DNA of 64,000 nt from Pedobacter nutrimenti (GTDB lineage: Bacteria > Bacteroidota > Bacteroidia > Sphingobacteriales > Sphingobacteriaceae): contig NZ_QKLU01000001.1 in assembly GCF_003208655.1 (NCBI RefSeq), positions 682,001 to 746,000 on the forward strand, read 5' to 3'. Positions 1 through 10,934 of the stretch are shown here, piece by piece. The notes under the pieces were generated by a model, which saw only the letters and a list, made by a program, of their open reading frames with translations, made no database searches and had not been told where the DNA came from. The position numbers and the translations under genes were made by a program. Each line of letters starts with the position of its first letter. Position 1 is the first letter of the stretch.

Positions 1-1708
<1,708 letters not shown>

Positions 1709-1830
1709 TTACTATAGCTGGTGTTTCTATATAAAGTTATGGTATTAAGAAAAATAATCACAATCAATTAATTCTATATTTCAATAGCTAAAACCTATTG
1801 GAAATAACCGGAAAATTCTATAAAAACTTC

Positions 1831-2268
1831 TTATCGCTCCTTTGGCCAAATCCAGGCATATCTGACAATCAACAAGGTAATTACACATTCTACAAAAGCC
1901 AGAAAAATATAAAAAAGCATCCATTTATCATAGGATGATACCCCCACTAGCACCATAATCAGCGTATAAAAGATTCCAAAAATGATATTCAGAACGCGGT
2001 TTAAAACCGGCCGGAGGAGAATCGAAGAAACAACCATTAAAGCAGGAACGGCCAGCATAAGAGCGGCCAGAAAGAGCTTAAAAGGTGTGTTTAATAAATT
2101 ATCCCCGCTGATCAGTCCTTCTACTTTTTTAGGAACATACAATTCAAAATAATCACCATAAAGGTAGCATAAGGTTACGGCGACCCATAAAAGGGCAAGC
2201 CTGATTTTTGGATTAATTTCAGTGTTCTGGTATTGCTGCGCCTGCTTCATAGAATTAAATTTAATCAT
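1831..2268 (-). CDS. Small membrane protein, DUF6326-like
   Basis: A 145-residue protein with about four hydrophobic segments (roughly residues 22-40, 62-84, 88-110 and 115-137), so probably an inner-membrane protein. The motif YGDYFELYVPKKVE after the first membrane segment resembles the DUF6326 family, whose function is unknown. A second possible start, M7 at 2250, would give MKQAQQY at the N-terminus. Neither start has a clear ribosome-binding site, which is usual in this phylum. It lies between katG and a secreted protein gene, on the same strand as both. Confidence 0.7.
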   Translation of the reverse strand: MIKFNSMKQAQQYQNTEINPKIRLALLWVAVTLCYLYGDYFELYVPKKVEGLISGDNLLNTPFKLFLAALMLAVPALMVVSSILLRPVLNRVLNIIFGIFYTLIMVLVGVSSYDKWMLFYIFLAFVECVITLLIVRYAWIWPKER

Positions 2269-2323
2269 TCAAATGGTAAAGACGAAAAACTGACAATTAG
2301 GGTTGCACGGTGTAAAACAAATA

Positions 2324-3670
2324 TTATTTACCTGTCGCAACCTGAAATTTAAGATCATACTTACTTTTATCGAGAAATAGTAAAGGGTTGTCCATTTCGA
2401 TCATTTCTACTAAGGCCCTTTGTTTATCTGCAGCTTGTTCATAATAAGAACTTGCAATTTTATAACCGATAAAATAACCCAAATCACCTGGCCGCTCCTT
2501 ACTGGCAGTACTGTTGTAAAGCCAATTGCTGGTTTTACCAGAGCAAAGTTCATTCTTTAATTCTTCCCATAATATTTTTTCATTCTGCTGACCATAAACC
2601 CTGGACCTTGTCATTCTAAGAGGAAGCGACAGGTTTTTCTCTGCTATAAATTCTGCAACCCCCTCCTTAATCACCTTCTCTAATAAAGGACAGGAACAAG
2701 CCTGCTTACTTTTTTCTTTTTGCTGAAGGTGAACAAGTTCATGGGCTACCGTTTCTTCCAGTTTAGTCTTTACTTCCTCCAAACTATTGGTCAACAGGAT
2801 ATCCGATTTAAGGTTTGGGTTTACAATTTCACTGAGATCTGCGGTCTTATAAGCCACCTGCATTTCTGATCCGATCAATACAAAATTGGAGGAGATGGTA
2901 CCCGGGCTGAGCATGGGGCCTATAACAAATGCAACTTTGAACGCTTTTAGATCCGGATATATGGCTTTAAATCTTTGAGTGATCCCATCTATGGAACCGC
3001 TCAGCTGGTAAACCACCAAAGAATTTTGTCTTATTGAACTATAATATTTTTTATACTTCCCGATTCTTTTCACAAACATTTCGGCCGAAAAATCCCTGGC
3101 CCGGGCAAACTCTTTCAGTCCATTGGTACCTCTGTCCAGGTATAAAGTCTGTACAATACGAACACTGTCTTGAAAAGTTTTACACTGACTCAATTGGTCA
3201 AATGCCTCCCAGAAATGTTTTACATCCAGTACCTGAACACTTTTATTATTTTCTATCCGTAAACTGTCCTGAATGATCTTCCTTCGGCTAAGCTGTTTTT
3301 TTGTATATTCTGATATCGACACATTGATTACGCCTTCTGGAAAAACCTTCTGGTCAAATGCCTGAACCTTTATCTGGTACTCACCATCTTGTTTTGCAAT
3401 AAAATCTATCTTATCATATCCCGAATCCTCGTCTGCCAAATCAGTGCGCTGTTCTACTTTACCATCTGGCCCCAGTAAAATAACCTCCACATCAATTTTA
3501 TGCTGAAAAACAGTAATTAAATAAGAATTGTTTTTCTTTAAGTTGACTTTAAAACGGATGTCTTTGTCACCAGTATAGCTAATATTTTCATATTTCCTGT
3601 TGACTTCAATGTTCTGCGCATTGCTTAATGCTGGGAGTATAATAAGTAAAAAGTAGAATTTAAATTTCAT
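2324..3670 (-). CDS. Secreted putative zinc metalloprotease with HELVH motif
   Basis: 448 residues with an N-terminal signal peptide (about 1-18, ending SNAQ). Residues 25-120 look like a beta-sandwich of the pre-peptidase C-terminal type. The catalytic-looking part follows, with HELVH at 310-314 and a downstream EGVAE at 336-340 that could supply the third zinc ligand. It is paralogous to the protein at 32461-33774: both share an FWxAYD segment, an ARxxxAxxxxxxI segment, SRxYGQQ/SRQMFNW-type regions and a GYFIGYKIAxxYYEQAxD-like tail, but their extra domains differ. Zinc protease activity is inferred from the motif only; the family resembles predicted Zn-dependent proteases of Bacteroidota. 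No partner gene adjoins it. Confidence 0.65.
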   Translation of the reverse strand: MKFKFYFLLIILPALSNAQNIEVNRKYENISYTGDKDIRFKVNLKKNNSYLITVFQHKIDVEVILLGPDGKVEQRTDLADEDSGYDKIDFIAKQDGEYQIKVQAFDQKVFPEGVINVSISEYTKKQLSRRKIIQDSLRIENNKSVQVLDVKHFWEAFDQLSQCKTFQDSVRIVQTLYLDRGTNGLKEFARARDFSAEMFVKRIGKYKKYYSSIRQNSLVVYQLSGSIDGITQRFKAIYPDLKAFKVAFVIGPMLSPGTISSNFVLIGSEMQVAYKTADLSEIVNPNLKSDILLTNSLEEVKTKLEETVAHELVHLQQKEKSKQACSCPLLEKVIKEGVAEFIAEKNLSLPLRMTRSRVYGQQNEKILWEELKNELCSGKTSNWLYNSTASKERPGDLGYFIGYKIASSYYEQAADKQRALVEMIEMDNPLLFLDKSKYDLKFQVATGK

Positions 3671-3846
3671 CTGTATGGAATTTTATTTGTCAAATGACAC
3701 CCAAAAAGGCCTTATGTTGCATCCATCACCTTTGTGGTTTATTTAAAATTACCTGAAATGGCGGCCTGCAGCTGTCTTTTATTTTTTTCAGAAATTTATT
3801 TAGATCAATTCCATATAATGCTTAGCTTTGGGCAAAAAATACACCA

Positions 3847-4395
3847 GTGTCCGACAAAGCTCATTTCAATACAGACGATAAGAACTCCATCCAGCATATG
3901 GATGGCGCTGATTTTGAGCAACTCTACAAACGTTACTGGAAAAAGGTATTCAGCATTATTTACCATTACATTACGGACAAAGAAATTTCTGCTGAAATTA
4001 CCCAGGACCTGTTTGCCTCCATCTGGGAACGCAGAAAAGTGCTCACTCTTCAAACTGGTATAGAGCAATACCTGCTGCGCGCGGCCAAACTTCAGGCCTT
4101 TGACTATCTCAGGACCAGTACACGGCAAAGCCAGTTGATGGAATGCGCCCTTACAGACTACTGCGATTCTCATAATTGTACAGAAGAAAAAGTTGCCTAC
4201 AATGAACTTCACGGAAAACTCAGTGATCTGATTGACCAGCTTCCGTGCCGCTGCAGAGAGGTTTACCGCCTTAGTCAGCAGGAAGGTTTCAACAATAAAA
4301 CCATCGCCTCTGCCCTGTTGATTTCAGAAAAAACTGTAGAATATCATTTGTACAAAGCCATGACCTTTATCAGAACAAACCTGAAAACATCTTAA
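3847..4395 (+). CDS. ECF RNA polymerase sigma factor (FecI-like)
   Basis: Extracytoplasmic-function sigma-70 factor of about 182 residues that should direct transcription of the downstream iron-uptake receptor. Region 2 spans about residues 22-90 (FEQLYKRYW, then ITQDLFASIWERR) and region 4 about 125-178 (LPCRCREVYRLSQQEGFNNKTIA with a helix-turn-helix ending KTVEYHLYKAM). The first in-frame start is GTG at 3847; an ATG at 3898 (MDGADFEQLYKRYW) gives the domain start more usual in this family and may be the true start. It is followed 136 bp later by fecR, the usual order for FecI-FecR-receptor modules. Confidence 0.9.
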   Translation: MSDKAHFNTDDKNSIQHMDGADFEQLYKRYWKKVFSIIYHYITDKEISAEITQDLFASIWERRKVLTLQTGIEQYLLRAAKLQAFDYLRTSTRQSQLMECALTDYCDSHNCTEEKVAYNELHGKLSDLIDQLPCRCREVYRLSQQEGFNNKTIASALLISEKTVEYHLYKAMTFIRTNLKTS

Positions 4396-4531
4396 TTCAG
4401 CAAAAAATAATTCACTTACGGTCAGATCGTTACAAATAAATTCAATTTTTCATCTAACAGCGCCTAGGAAAAAGTCAGACCAATACAACTTTATTGATAG
4501 AAGGCGTTCTCCCGCGCAGAAGGAAAAACCT

Positions 4532-5524
4532 ATGAAAATCAATAAAGAAATCATTCAACGTTATCATCTTGGCCTGTGCAGCCCCAATGAAATTGCAGCT
4601 GTTGAAGACTGGCTCAACTCTGATCAGGCAGATATGACATTTCTGCAGGAGCCGGAATTAAAGCAACTGGAAAAAACAGGTTGGGAAGAACTTTCCTCCC
4701 GTTTTAACCTGCAGTCTAGCCCACAGATTCAAGAGCCATTAATTCATACAAAAAAACGATTGTTCCCTTTCAACTGGCAAATCGCTGCAAGTATTATTGT
4801 TTTGCTCACCACAGGTGTTTATTTTCTGTTCCATTTTAAAGCAGAAAACGACAGTACCAAAGGAAGCCCCTTACTGGCCTACAAAGAAATCAGTACCAAA
4901 AAAGGAGAAAAACTACAGGTTATTTTAGAAGATGGTACACAGGTCTGGATGAATTCAGAAAGTACCTTGCGTTTCCCAAAACAGTTTACCCTTAACCAGC
5001 GGATGGTCAGCTTTAGTGGAGAAGCTTATTTTAAAGTGGCCAAAAACCCGGAAAAACCTTTTATCATCAATTCAAAACGAACTAAAGTCCAGGTTTTAGG
5101 TACAAGGTTTAACCTTAGGGATTATGCTTCAGAAACTTCAAGTGCTGTGGTCGTTGAAGAAGGCAAAGTGCGTTTTTCAGGGTTGAAGGGCCCGGAACAT
5201 CTGATCCTAACGGCCAACCAGAAAGGAACCTATGCTGAAAGTGTGAAGCCGCGGCTTAGCATACAAAGCGTGTACAGCACAACCAAATACATCAACTGGA
5301 AGGATAACAAACTCGTTCTGGATAACCTGCTACTTAAGGAAATTGTGCCCGTACTGGAAAGATGGTATGGAATTGAACTCAAAGTAGCCAGTCCCGGACT
5401 CACTAACAAGCGATATACCGGGAGTTTTGAAAATCCAACCGTTCATCAAGTCATCCAAAGCATAACCTTTGCCCTAAAATCCCGATACCAGCAACAGGGT
5501 AATACATGGATCATTAGAAATTAA
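4532..5524 (+). CDS. FecR-family anti-sigma factor / signal transducer
   Basis: Inner-membrane transducer of 330 residues linking the outer-membrane receptor to the ECF sigma factor. The N-terminal cytoplasmic part (1-80) begins like other FecR proteins (IIQRYHLGLCSPNEIAAVEDWL). One membrane segment spans about 81-102. The FecR domain covers about 113-215 (KKGEKLQVILEDGTQVWMN, then FSGEAYFKVAKNPEKPF) and a C-terminal DUF4974-type domain covers about 255-328 (LVLDNLLLKEIVPVLERWYGI). It sits between the sigma factor and the STN-containing receptor, as expected for a cell-surface signalling cassette. Confidence 0.93.
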   Translation: MKINKEIIQRYHLGLCSPNEIAAVEDWLNSDQADMTFLQEPELKQLEKTGWEELSSRFNLQSSPQIQEPLIHTKKRLFPFNWQIAASIIVLLTTGVYFLFHFKAENDSTKGSPLLAYKEISTKKGEKLQVILEDGTQVWMNSESTLRFPKQFTLNQRMVSFSGEAYFKVAKNPEKPFIINSKRTKVQVLGTRFNLRDYASETSSAVVVEEGKVRFSGLKGPEHLILTANQKGTYAESVKPRLSIQSVYSTTKYINWKDNKLVLDNLLLKEIVPVLERWYGIELKVASPGLTNKRYTGSFENPTVHQVIQSITFALKSRYQQQGNTWIIRN

Positions 5525-5608
5525 AAAGAAAAACCCGGGTTCGGTCGCCAAACTTCATCCCGGGCCATCATCAATCAATACATTAATTAATTAACAACAA
5601 ACAAAAGT

Positions 5609-8326
5609 ATGTACAAACCCTGTACCTCAAAGAAAAAAATCACAACAATCCTGCTGCTGCTGCTCAGCACTCTTTTAACCCTCCCAACATTTGGGCAAAA
5701 CAAGCAGCCATCCGTACTGGAGAAAACCATTAGTGTTCAGGCCGCAAATGTCCACCTTTCAGAAGCCCTGGACATTCTCGCAGACAAGGCCGCAGTTAGT
5801 TTTTCCTACAGCAGCAGCCTGCTGAACCTGCAAAAGAAGGTAAATCTGAATTACACAAACCGCAGTTTAAAGGACATTTTAACTGAATTATTGGGCCGTC
5901 AGCTTAAAGGACTTAGCGTAAATGGAAAACAGATTACCATACAGGTAAACGGACCGTCTGGAAGTATAAAAGGTAATGTTAAGAGCAAAGACGGAAAAGG
6001 GGTTGCCTATGTTACAGTTGGTATTAAAGGCCTGAAAAGTACCCAGACAGATGCGCAGGGAACTTATATCCTCAAAGGCATTGAAGAAGGAAATCACACC
6101 CTAAGTTTAAGTTATATTGGATTGGATACCCAGCACAGGCAAGTCACAGTAAACGCTTCGGAAACGAGCAGCGCCAACTTTATACTGGCCGAAAACAGTC
6201 AGGAGCTCAGCGAGGTAGAGGTAAACGGAAAAAAGGTAAATAAGTTTGTCACTAAAAAAAGTGAAACAGTAGCCAAACTTCCACTTGGCAACCTGGAAAA
6301 CCCCCAGGTTTATACAACCATTACCAAATCGCTGTTTAATGAGCAGATCACTACAGATCTGACAGATGTATTGAAAAACACACCTGGTATATTAAAAATG
6401 CAGGGCAGTATTGGCCGGAGTGGAGACGGTGCGGTTTATTACAACCTTCGCGGCTTCCCAACCAAAATTTCTATGATTGATGGTATTGCCGGCCAAACCA
6501 ACGGAGATATCGATCCCGCCAATATTGAGAAAATTGAAGTGATCAAAGGGCCATCAGGGACACTATTTGGAGGGGCTTTGACCACTTTTGGAGGAGTAAT
6601 CAATGTGGTTACCAAAAAACCTATTGATACCCTTGGAGGTGAAATCGGTTATACCACAGGAAATTTCAGTCTAAACAGATTGACAGCAGATGTATACGGT
6701 CCTGTCAATAAAGATAAAAGTCTTCAGTTCAGGTTGAACGCTGCATACCATAAACGGGCAAGTTTTCAAGATGCCGGTTTTAGAAAATCGACTTTTATTG
6801 CGCCGGTGATCTCCTATCGCTTCAACGAAAAACTAGATCTGGTCCTCAATGCAGAATTTTACGATTACGAAGGGACCAATCCTTCTATTGTATTCCTGCA
6901 CCGTACCCGCAAGTATATTGCCACCACACCACAAGAACTCAATTACGACTGGAAACGGTCCTTTACTTCTAATGACATTACCTTGAAAGCACCGGCCTCC
7001 AATATACACGGTCAGCTCAACTATAAAATCAACAGCAACTGGAACTCACATACCAATATCTCCAGAAATACGCGTAAAACTGATGGTTTATATCAGTATC
7101 AGTTTATCAGAGGGGCAACCAGTGATGATCTGGTGGAAAGAAATGTACAGTACCAGAATTATGAAGGTACCTCTACAGCTATACAGCAAAACTTTAATGG
7201 CGATTTTAAACTGGCGGGAATGCGACACCGTCTGGTTGCCGGTTTGGATTATTTAAACCAAACGACTTATAACAACAACTCTGCAATTGTAAAATTCGAT
7301 ACGGTAAGCGCCATAAATGGGGTGTTACCAGCAAAATACGGAAATTTAACCCGGGCAAAAGCAGAAGCAAAAATTGCAGCGATTACAGGAGTGGGTGCAG
7401 CAGGAGCAGTCATCAAAAACTATAACTCCAGTAATATTTATAGTGTTTATGTTTCGGACGCCATTAATCTGAATGAAGAACTGCTGGCTATGCTGAGCTT
7501 ACGGATTGACCGTTTTCAAAGCCTGGGCACCATGAATCTGGCAACCAATACACAACAGACCAATACCAGATACAACCAGACCGCAGTATCACCAAAATTT
7601 GGCGTGGTCTATCAAATTGTTAAAGACAAAATATCTCTTTTTGGAAATTACATGAATGGCTTTAGTAATGTTGCACCGGTTTCCCAACCTCTTGATGACA
7701 TTTCCGGGGTATTTAAACCCCAACAAGCCAATCAGTTTGAAGGCGGTGTTAAAATGGATGTCTTCAACAACAGGCTGAGTTTCACCGCCAGCTACTATGA
7801 CATAAAGGTTAAAGATGTTCTGAGGGACGAAATTACAAAAAGAGCAGGGGTCGATTATAATATAGTTGTACAAGATGGTACCCAGACCAGCAAAGGTATA
7901 GAACTGGAGCTGATTGCCAATCCGGTTACCGGCTTAAACATCATAGCCGGCTACAGCCATAACGACAGCAAACTGACCCGTTCTTCAGCAGCATTACAAG
8001 ACAGAAGGCCTGCCTCTGCAGGACCTTCGGATCTGATCAATTTCTGGGCAAGTTATGTACAGCCTGATGGTCAGCTCAAAGGCTTAGGTGCCGGTTTTGG
8101 TGGAAACTATGCTGGAAAATACCTGTCAGGCAACTCGGCCATCACAGGAGAATTCATTTTTCCTGCCTATACCCTGCTCAATGCGACCATTTTTTACGAA
8201 ACCCGTCGCTGCCGTGTAGGTGTAAAAGCAGACAACCTGGGCAATGAACTTTATTTTACAGGCCAGGGCGTATTGAGTGCGCAAATGCCAAGAACCATCT
8301 CAGCGAATGTTACGCTTAAATTTTAA
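5609..8326 (+). CDS. TonB-dependent siderophore receptor with STN signalling domain
   Basis: Outer-membrane transducer-receptor of 905 residues. A signal peptide (about 1-30, ending TFGQ) is followed by an STN domain (about 40-110) that contacts FecR in related systems. Next come a carboxypeptidase-regulatory-like beta-sandwich (about 118-195), a plug domain (about 225-340, with RGFPTKISMIDGI and IEVIKGPSGTLFGG) and a beta-barrel ending in an aromatic residue (TLKF). The SGTLFGG-GVINVVTKKP plug pattern is typical of ferric-siderophore receptors rather than of SusC glycan receptors. It is downstream of fecI/fecR-like genes and overlaps a PepSY protein gene, so ferric-siderophore uptake with positive feedback is the likely role. 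The exact ligand cannot be read. Confidence 0.92.
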   Translation: MYKPCTSKKKITTILLLLLSTLLTLPTFGQNKQPSVLEKTISVQAANVHLSEALDILADKAAVSFSYSSSLLNLQKKVNLNYTNRSLKDILTELLGRQLKGLSVNGKQITIQVNGPSGSIKGNVKSKDGKGVAYVTVGIKGLKSTQTDAQGTYILKGIEEGNHTLSLSYIGLDTQHRQVTVNASETSSANFILAENSQELSEVEVNGKKVNKFVTKKSETVAKLPLGNLENPQVYTTITKSLFNEQITTDLTDVLKNTPGILKMQGSIGRSGDGAVYYNLRGFPTKISMIDGIAGQTNGDIDPANIEKIEVIKGPSGTLFGGALTTFGGVINVVTKKPIDTLGGEIGYTTGNFSLNRLTADVYGPVNKDKSLQFRLNAAYHKRASFQDAGFRKSTFIAPVISYRFNEKLDLVLNAEFYDYEGTNPSIVFLHRTRKYIATTPQELNYDWKRSFTSNDITLKAPASNIHGQLNYKINSNWNSHTNISRNTRKTDGLYQYQFIRGATSDDLVERNVQYQNYEGTSTAIQQNFNGDFKLAGMRHRLVAGLDYLNQTTYNNNSAIVKFDTVSAINGVLPAKYGNLTRAKAEAKIAAITGVGAAGAVIKNYNSSNIYSVYVSDAINLNEELLAMLSLRIDRFQSLGTMNLATNTQQTNTRYNQTAVSPKFGVVYQIVKDKISLFGNYMNGFSNVAPVSQPLDDISGVFKPQQANQFEGGVKMDVFNNRLSFTASYYDIKVKDVLRDEITKRAGVDYNIVVQDGTQTSKGIELELIANPVTGLNIIAGYSHNDSKLTRSSAALQDRRPASAGPSDLINFWASYVQPDGQLKGLGAGFGGNYAGKYLSGNSAITGEFIFPAYTLLNATIFYETRRCRVGVKADNLGNELYFTGQGVLSAQMPRTISANVTLKF

Positions 8327-9440
8327 AAAAATCCTATCCTTTATACACCTCTGGCTCGGACTGTTGTCCGGGCTGGTGGTGTTCATCGTTGGCTTTACCG
8401 GATGTATTTATACTTTCTCCGATGAACTCAAAGCACTTTGCTATAAGCAACGTCTGTATATAGAGGTCCCCGGAAACACCCAAAAGCTTCCTTTCAGCCA
8501 GCTATTAAACATTGCAGAACGGGCCCTTGGCAAAGACCGGAAAATTTCCAGAGCCGAGATTTCCCAAAAGCCAGGGCGTAGTTATATGTTCCGCGCCATG
8601 AAACTAAACCGTAAAGCTTTTGGTTACTGGAATTCTTATGTGTATTACGACAAAGTGTATCTGAACCCCTATACCGGCCAGGTCCTTTATATTGAAAATG
8701 CCAAAAAGGAGTTTTTCACCCTGGTTTTAGCCATGCACATGAACCTGATGCTGGGTGATGTAACCGGACATTTTATTGTCAAGTGGTCGGTGGTCTGCTT
8801 TATCCTCCTTTTGTTTAGCGGAATTGTGCTCTGGTGGCCTAAAAAAGCAAATCTCAAATCCTTTAAAAAAGGCCTTCTTATAAAATGGAACGCTAAATTT
8901 AAACGATTGAACTACGACCTGCATAACGTTACAGGATTTTATGTTTTTTTTCTCCTGCTGATTATTGGTCTAACAGGTTTAATGTGGTCTTTCGGACTGA
9001 CCACTGAAAAGAAGTCGACATTACAATCCGATACCACCCGACAAGCAGCAAAGCTCCCGGCAGACCTAATCCTTCAAAAAGCCATTCAGACAGCCCCAGG
9101 TACAGCTTATTTTTTATACAATTTTCCTACTGCCAAAGCGGGTACGATAAACCTTACGGCCTACCAGAGTGAGCGTCATCTTTATGACCGCATATCCTAT
9201 AAATTTGACCGTTACAGTGGTGAATTGTTAATGCAGGGCCCGTCTTTTAAAAACCTCAGCCTATCTGGCCAGCTCATTGCAATGAACTACGATCTTCACA
9301 CCGGAACGGCCCTTGGGCTTCCCGGAAAAATAATGGCTTTTCTGGCCAGCCTTGTTGCAGGCAGCTTACCGCTTACGGGTCTATTCATCTGGCTTCATAA
9401 AAAAAAGAAAAAAAATAAACAGAATAAAGCCCTGCCCTAG
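8307..9440 (+). CDS. PepSY-domain membrane protein (iron-uptake associated)
   Basis: PepSY-associated membrane protein, about 377 residues from the ATG at 8307 (MLRLNFKKI). Another in-frame start lies at 8277. The chosen start overlaps the receptor gene's last 20 bases, indicating translational coupling. Membrane segments are visible near residues 12-34 (HLWLGLLSGLVVFIVGFTGCIYTF), 155-175 (a segment ending WWPKK), 208-230 and 345-367. The HLWLGL start and the lysine-rich C-terminal tail are typical of the family. In Bacteroidota such proteins commonly accompany ferric-siderophore receptors, and members have been linked to ferric-siderophore reduction at the inner membrane. That role is inferred from context. 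Confidence 0.88.
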   Translation: MLRLNFKKILSFIHLWLGLLSGLVVFIVGFTGCIYTFSDELKALCYKQRLYIEVPGNTQKLPFSQLLNIAERALGKDRKISRAEISQKPGRSYMFRAMKLNRKAFGYWNSYVYYDKVYLNPYTGQVLYIENAKKEFFTLVLAMHMNLMLGDVTGHFIVKWSVVCFILLLFSGIVLWWPKKANLKSFKKGLLIKWNAKFKRLNYDLHNVTGFYVFFLLLIIGLTGLMWSFGLTTEKKSTLQSDTTRQAAKLPADLILQKAIQTAPGTAYFLYNFPTAKAGTINLTAYQSERHLYDRISYKFDRYSGELLMQGPSFKNLSLSGQLIAMNYDLHTGTALGLPGKIMAFLASLVAGSLPLTGLFIWLHKKKKKNKQNKALP

Positions 9441-9442
9441 CA

Positions 9443-10867
9443 TCAGGAGGCCGACAACATCATGCAAGCCAGATTTCCCAGTTGCCTGAGTTTGAACTTT
9501 ACCTCCTCTGACCAAAGCAGTCCAATACAAAGCCTCATACAATTTTCAAATTGGTTTTGAAGGGTAAACATCCGCCCAGGGGCGATGCTGATGTTTTGTT
9601 TAATGGCCAGGTCGTACAATTGTCCGGTATTGATCTTTTTGTCAAATTCAACCCAGAGTGCAAGTCCGCCCAGGGGCCTGCTGATCTTGGTTCCTTCCGG
9701 AAAATACGCAGTAATGGCCTCTACATAATTCAGGTAGTTCTCCTGCAACACCTTTCGGAGCTGACGCAGGTGATTTTCATATTTACCTCTTTTCAGAAAA
9801 CTGGCCACAGCCTGCTGAACAATAGAGGTGGAAGATATAGCATGGGCGAGTTTTAATTGCAACAGCTTTTCTTTATACTTTCCCGGTGCAATCCAGCCAA
9901 CACGATAGCCAGGTGCAAGGGTTTTTGAAACAGAACTGCACCATAAAACATTCCCTTCCTCGTCAAAAGATTTACAACATTTTGGTCTTTGCATACCAAA
10001 ACAAAGATCGCCATAAACATCATCTTCAATTAAAGGAATATGATGTTTAGCCAAAAGACTAACCATTTCCTTTTTATGTTCCTCGGGCATACAGCTGCCC
10101 AAAGGGGTACTAAAATTGGGGACCAGCAGGCAAATGTTAATTTTTGGAATGGCTTTTTTTAAAGCTTCTATTTCCAGTCCTGTCACCGGATGTGTGGGTA
10201 GCTCCAGAACCTTAAGGCCCAGCCCTGTTGCTACCTGTAAAATTCCAGGATAACACGGGCTTTCCACGGCAACGGTATCTCCTGCTTTACCAAGGGCCAT
10301 TAGACAAAGGGAAAGCGCGTGCATTCCACCGCTGGTGGTAATCAGGTCACTTTCCAATAAATTTCCTCCCCAGGATAATGAACGGGCAGCAATCATTCTT
10401 CTCAGTTCCAGGTTGCCCTGCAAGGGCTCATAGCCTGCACCACCATCCTTAAGTGCAGTTGTTGCATGGATAATTTCCTTTTTTAGTTTTGCCAAAGGCA
10501 AAAGCAGGCCTGAAGGTACACTGATAGAAAAGAGCGTCAACCCCTCTTTCCCCATATTGGTATACACCTTTCTGATCAATTCATCGGGATCATTACTGTT
10601 GGCCTTTTGAGAGGGCCTGCTGACCTCAGGAAGAGGAAGTTTCATATAAGGCAACCTGCTCACATAATAACCAGACTGGGGCTTTGAATCAATGAGGGAC
10701 CTGGCTTCCAGCTCGAGGAATATCCTTTTGGCTGTGTTCATACTAATCCCATAATCCCTGCACAACATCCTTACAGAAGGTAATTTATCACCGGATTTTA
10801 AAACGCCGCTGTTAATCTGGCTGGCAATGCCATTGGCAATTTCGTCATATAGATATTCCTTGACCAT
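9443..10867 (-). CDS. MocR-type regulator: GntR HTH fused to PLP aminotransferase domain
   Basis: Transcription factor of 474 residues with an N-terminal GntR winged helix (about 5-72, LYDEIANGIASQINSGVLKSGDKLPSVRML) and a C-terminal fold-type I aminotransferase-like domain (about 105-455). The PLP lysine is in the SSVSKTLAPGYRVGW segment near residue 315, and the substrate-binding NFSTPLG and EDDVYGDLCF motifs are present. MocR proteins use the PLP domain as a sensor rather than as an enzyme. It is divergent from an EamA transporter gene, a common MocR target arrangement. A -7 box (TATATTTG in gene orientation) ends only four bases before the ATG, so its mRNA may be leaderless. Confidence 0.93.
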   Translation of the reverse strand: MVKEYLYDEIANGIASQINSGVLKSGDKLPSVRMLCRDYGISMNTAKRIFLELEARSLIDSKPQSGYYVSRLPYMKLPLPEVSRPSQKANSNDPDELIRKVYTNMGKEGLTLFSISVPSGLLLPLAKLKKEIIHATTALKDGGAGYEPLQGNLELRRMIAARSLSWGGNLLESDLITTSGGMHALSLCLMALGKAGDTVAVESPCYPGILQVATGLGLKVLELPTHPVTGLEIEALKKAIPKINICLLVPNFSTPLGSCMPEEHKKEMVSLLAKHHIPLIEDDVYGDLCFGMQRPKCCKSFDEEGNVLWCSSVSKTLAPGYRVGWIAPGKYKEKLLQLKLAHAISSTSIVQQAVASFLKRGKYENHLRQLRKVLQENYLNYVEAITAYFPEGTKISRPLGGLALWVEFDKKINTGQLYDLAIKQNISIAPGRMFTLQNQFENCMRLCIGLLWSEEVKFKLRQLGNLACMMLSAS

Positions 10868-10871
10868 AACA

Positions 10872-10903
10872 CAAATATAACTGTATCCATAAAAATAAAC
10901 AAA
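10872..10903 (-). promoter_or_regulatory. Predicted promoter of the MocR gene
   Basis: In gene orientation this reads TTTG (complement of 10900-10903), a 20-bp spacer, then TATATTTG (complement of 10872-10879). Both boxes match the Bacteroidota consensus TTTG / TAnnTTTG. The start of transcription should fall about at the ATG (10867), implying a leaderless or near-leaderless mRNA. The left direct repeat (10880-10890) lies in the spacer beside the -7 box, a position suited to self-repression. Confidence 0.65.
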
Positions 10904-10920
10904 ACTGATACTGTACTCAT
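10880..10920. promoter_or_regulatory. Putative MocR operator: two direct repeats 30 bp apart
   Basis: ACTGTATCCAT at 10880-10890 and ACTGTACTCAT at 10910-10920 match in 9 of 11 positions. They are spaced exactly 30 bp start to start, about three helical turns, so on the same DNA face. MocR factors such as GabR are known to bind direct repeats. The left copy overlaps the regulator's own promoter; the right copy sits where the -33 box of the EamA promoter would be. Confidence 0.55.
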
Positions 10921-10934
10921 TATTGTGTCTCCTC

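Noticed and set aside
5533..5568. CCCGGG pairs after the FecR stop codon
   Set aside because: Two self-palindromic hexamers with a long loop and no T run between co-transcribed genes; too weak to call.
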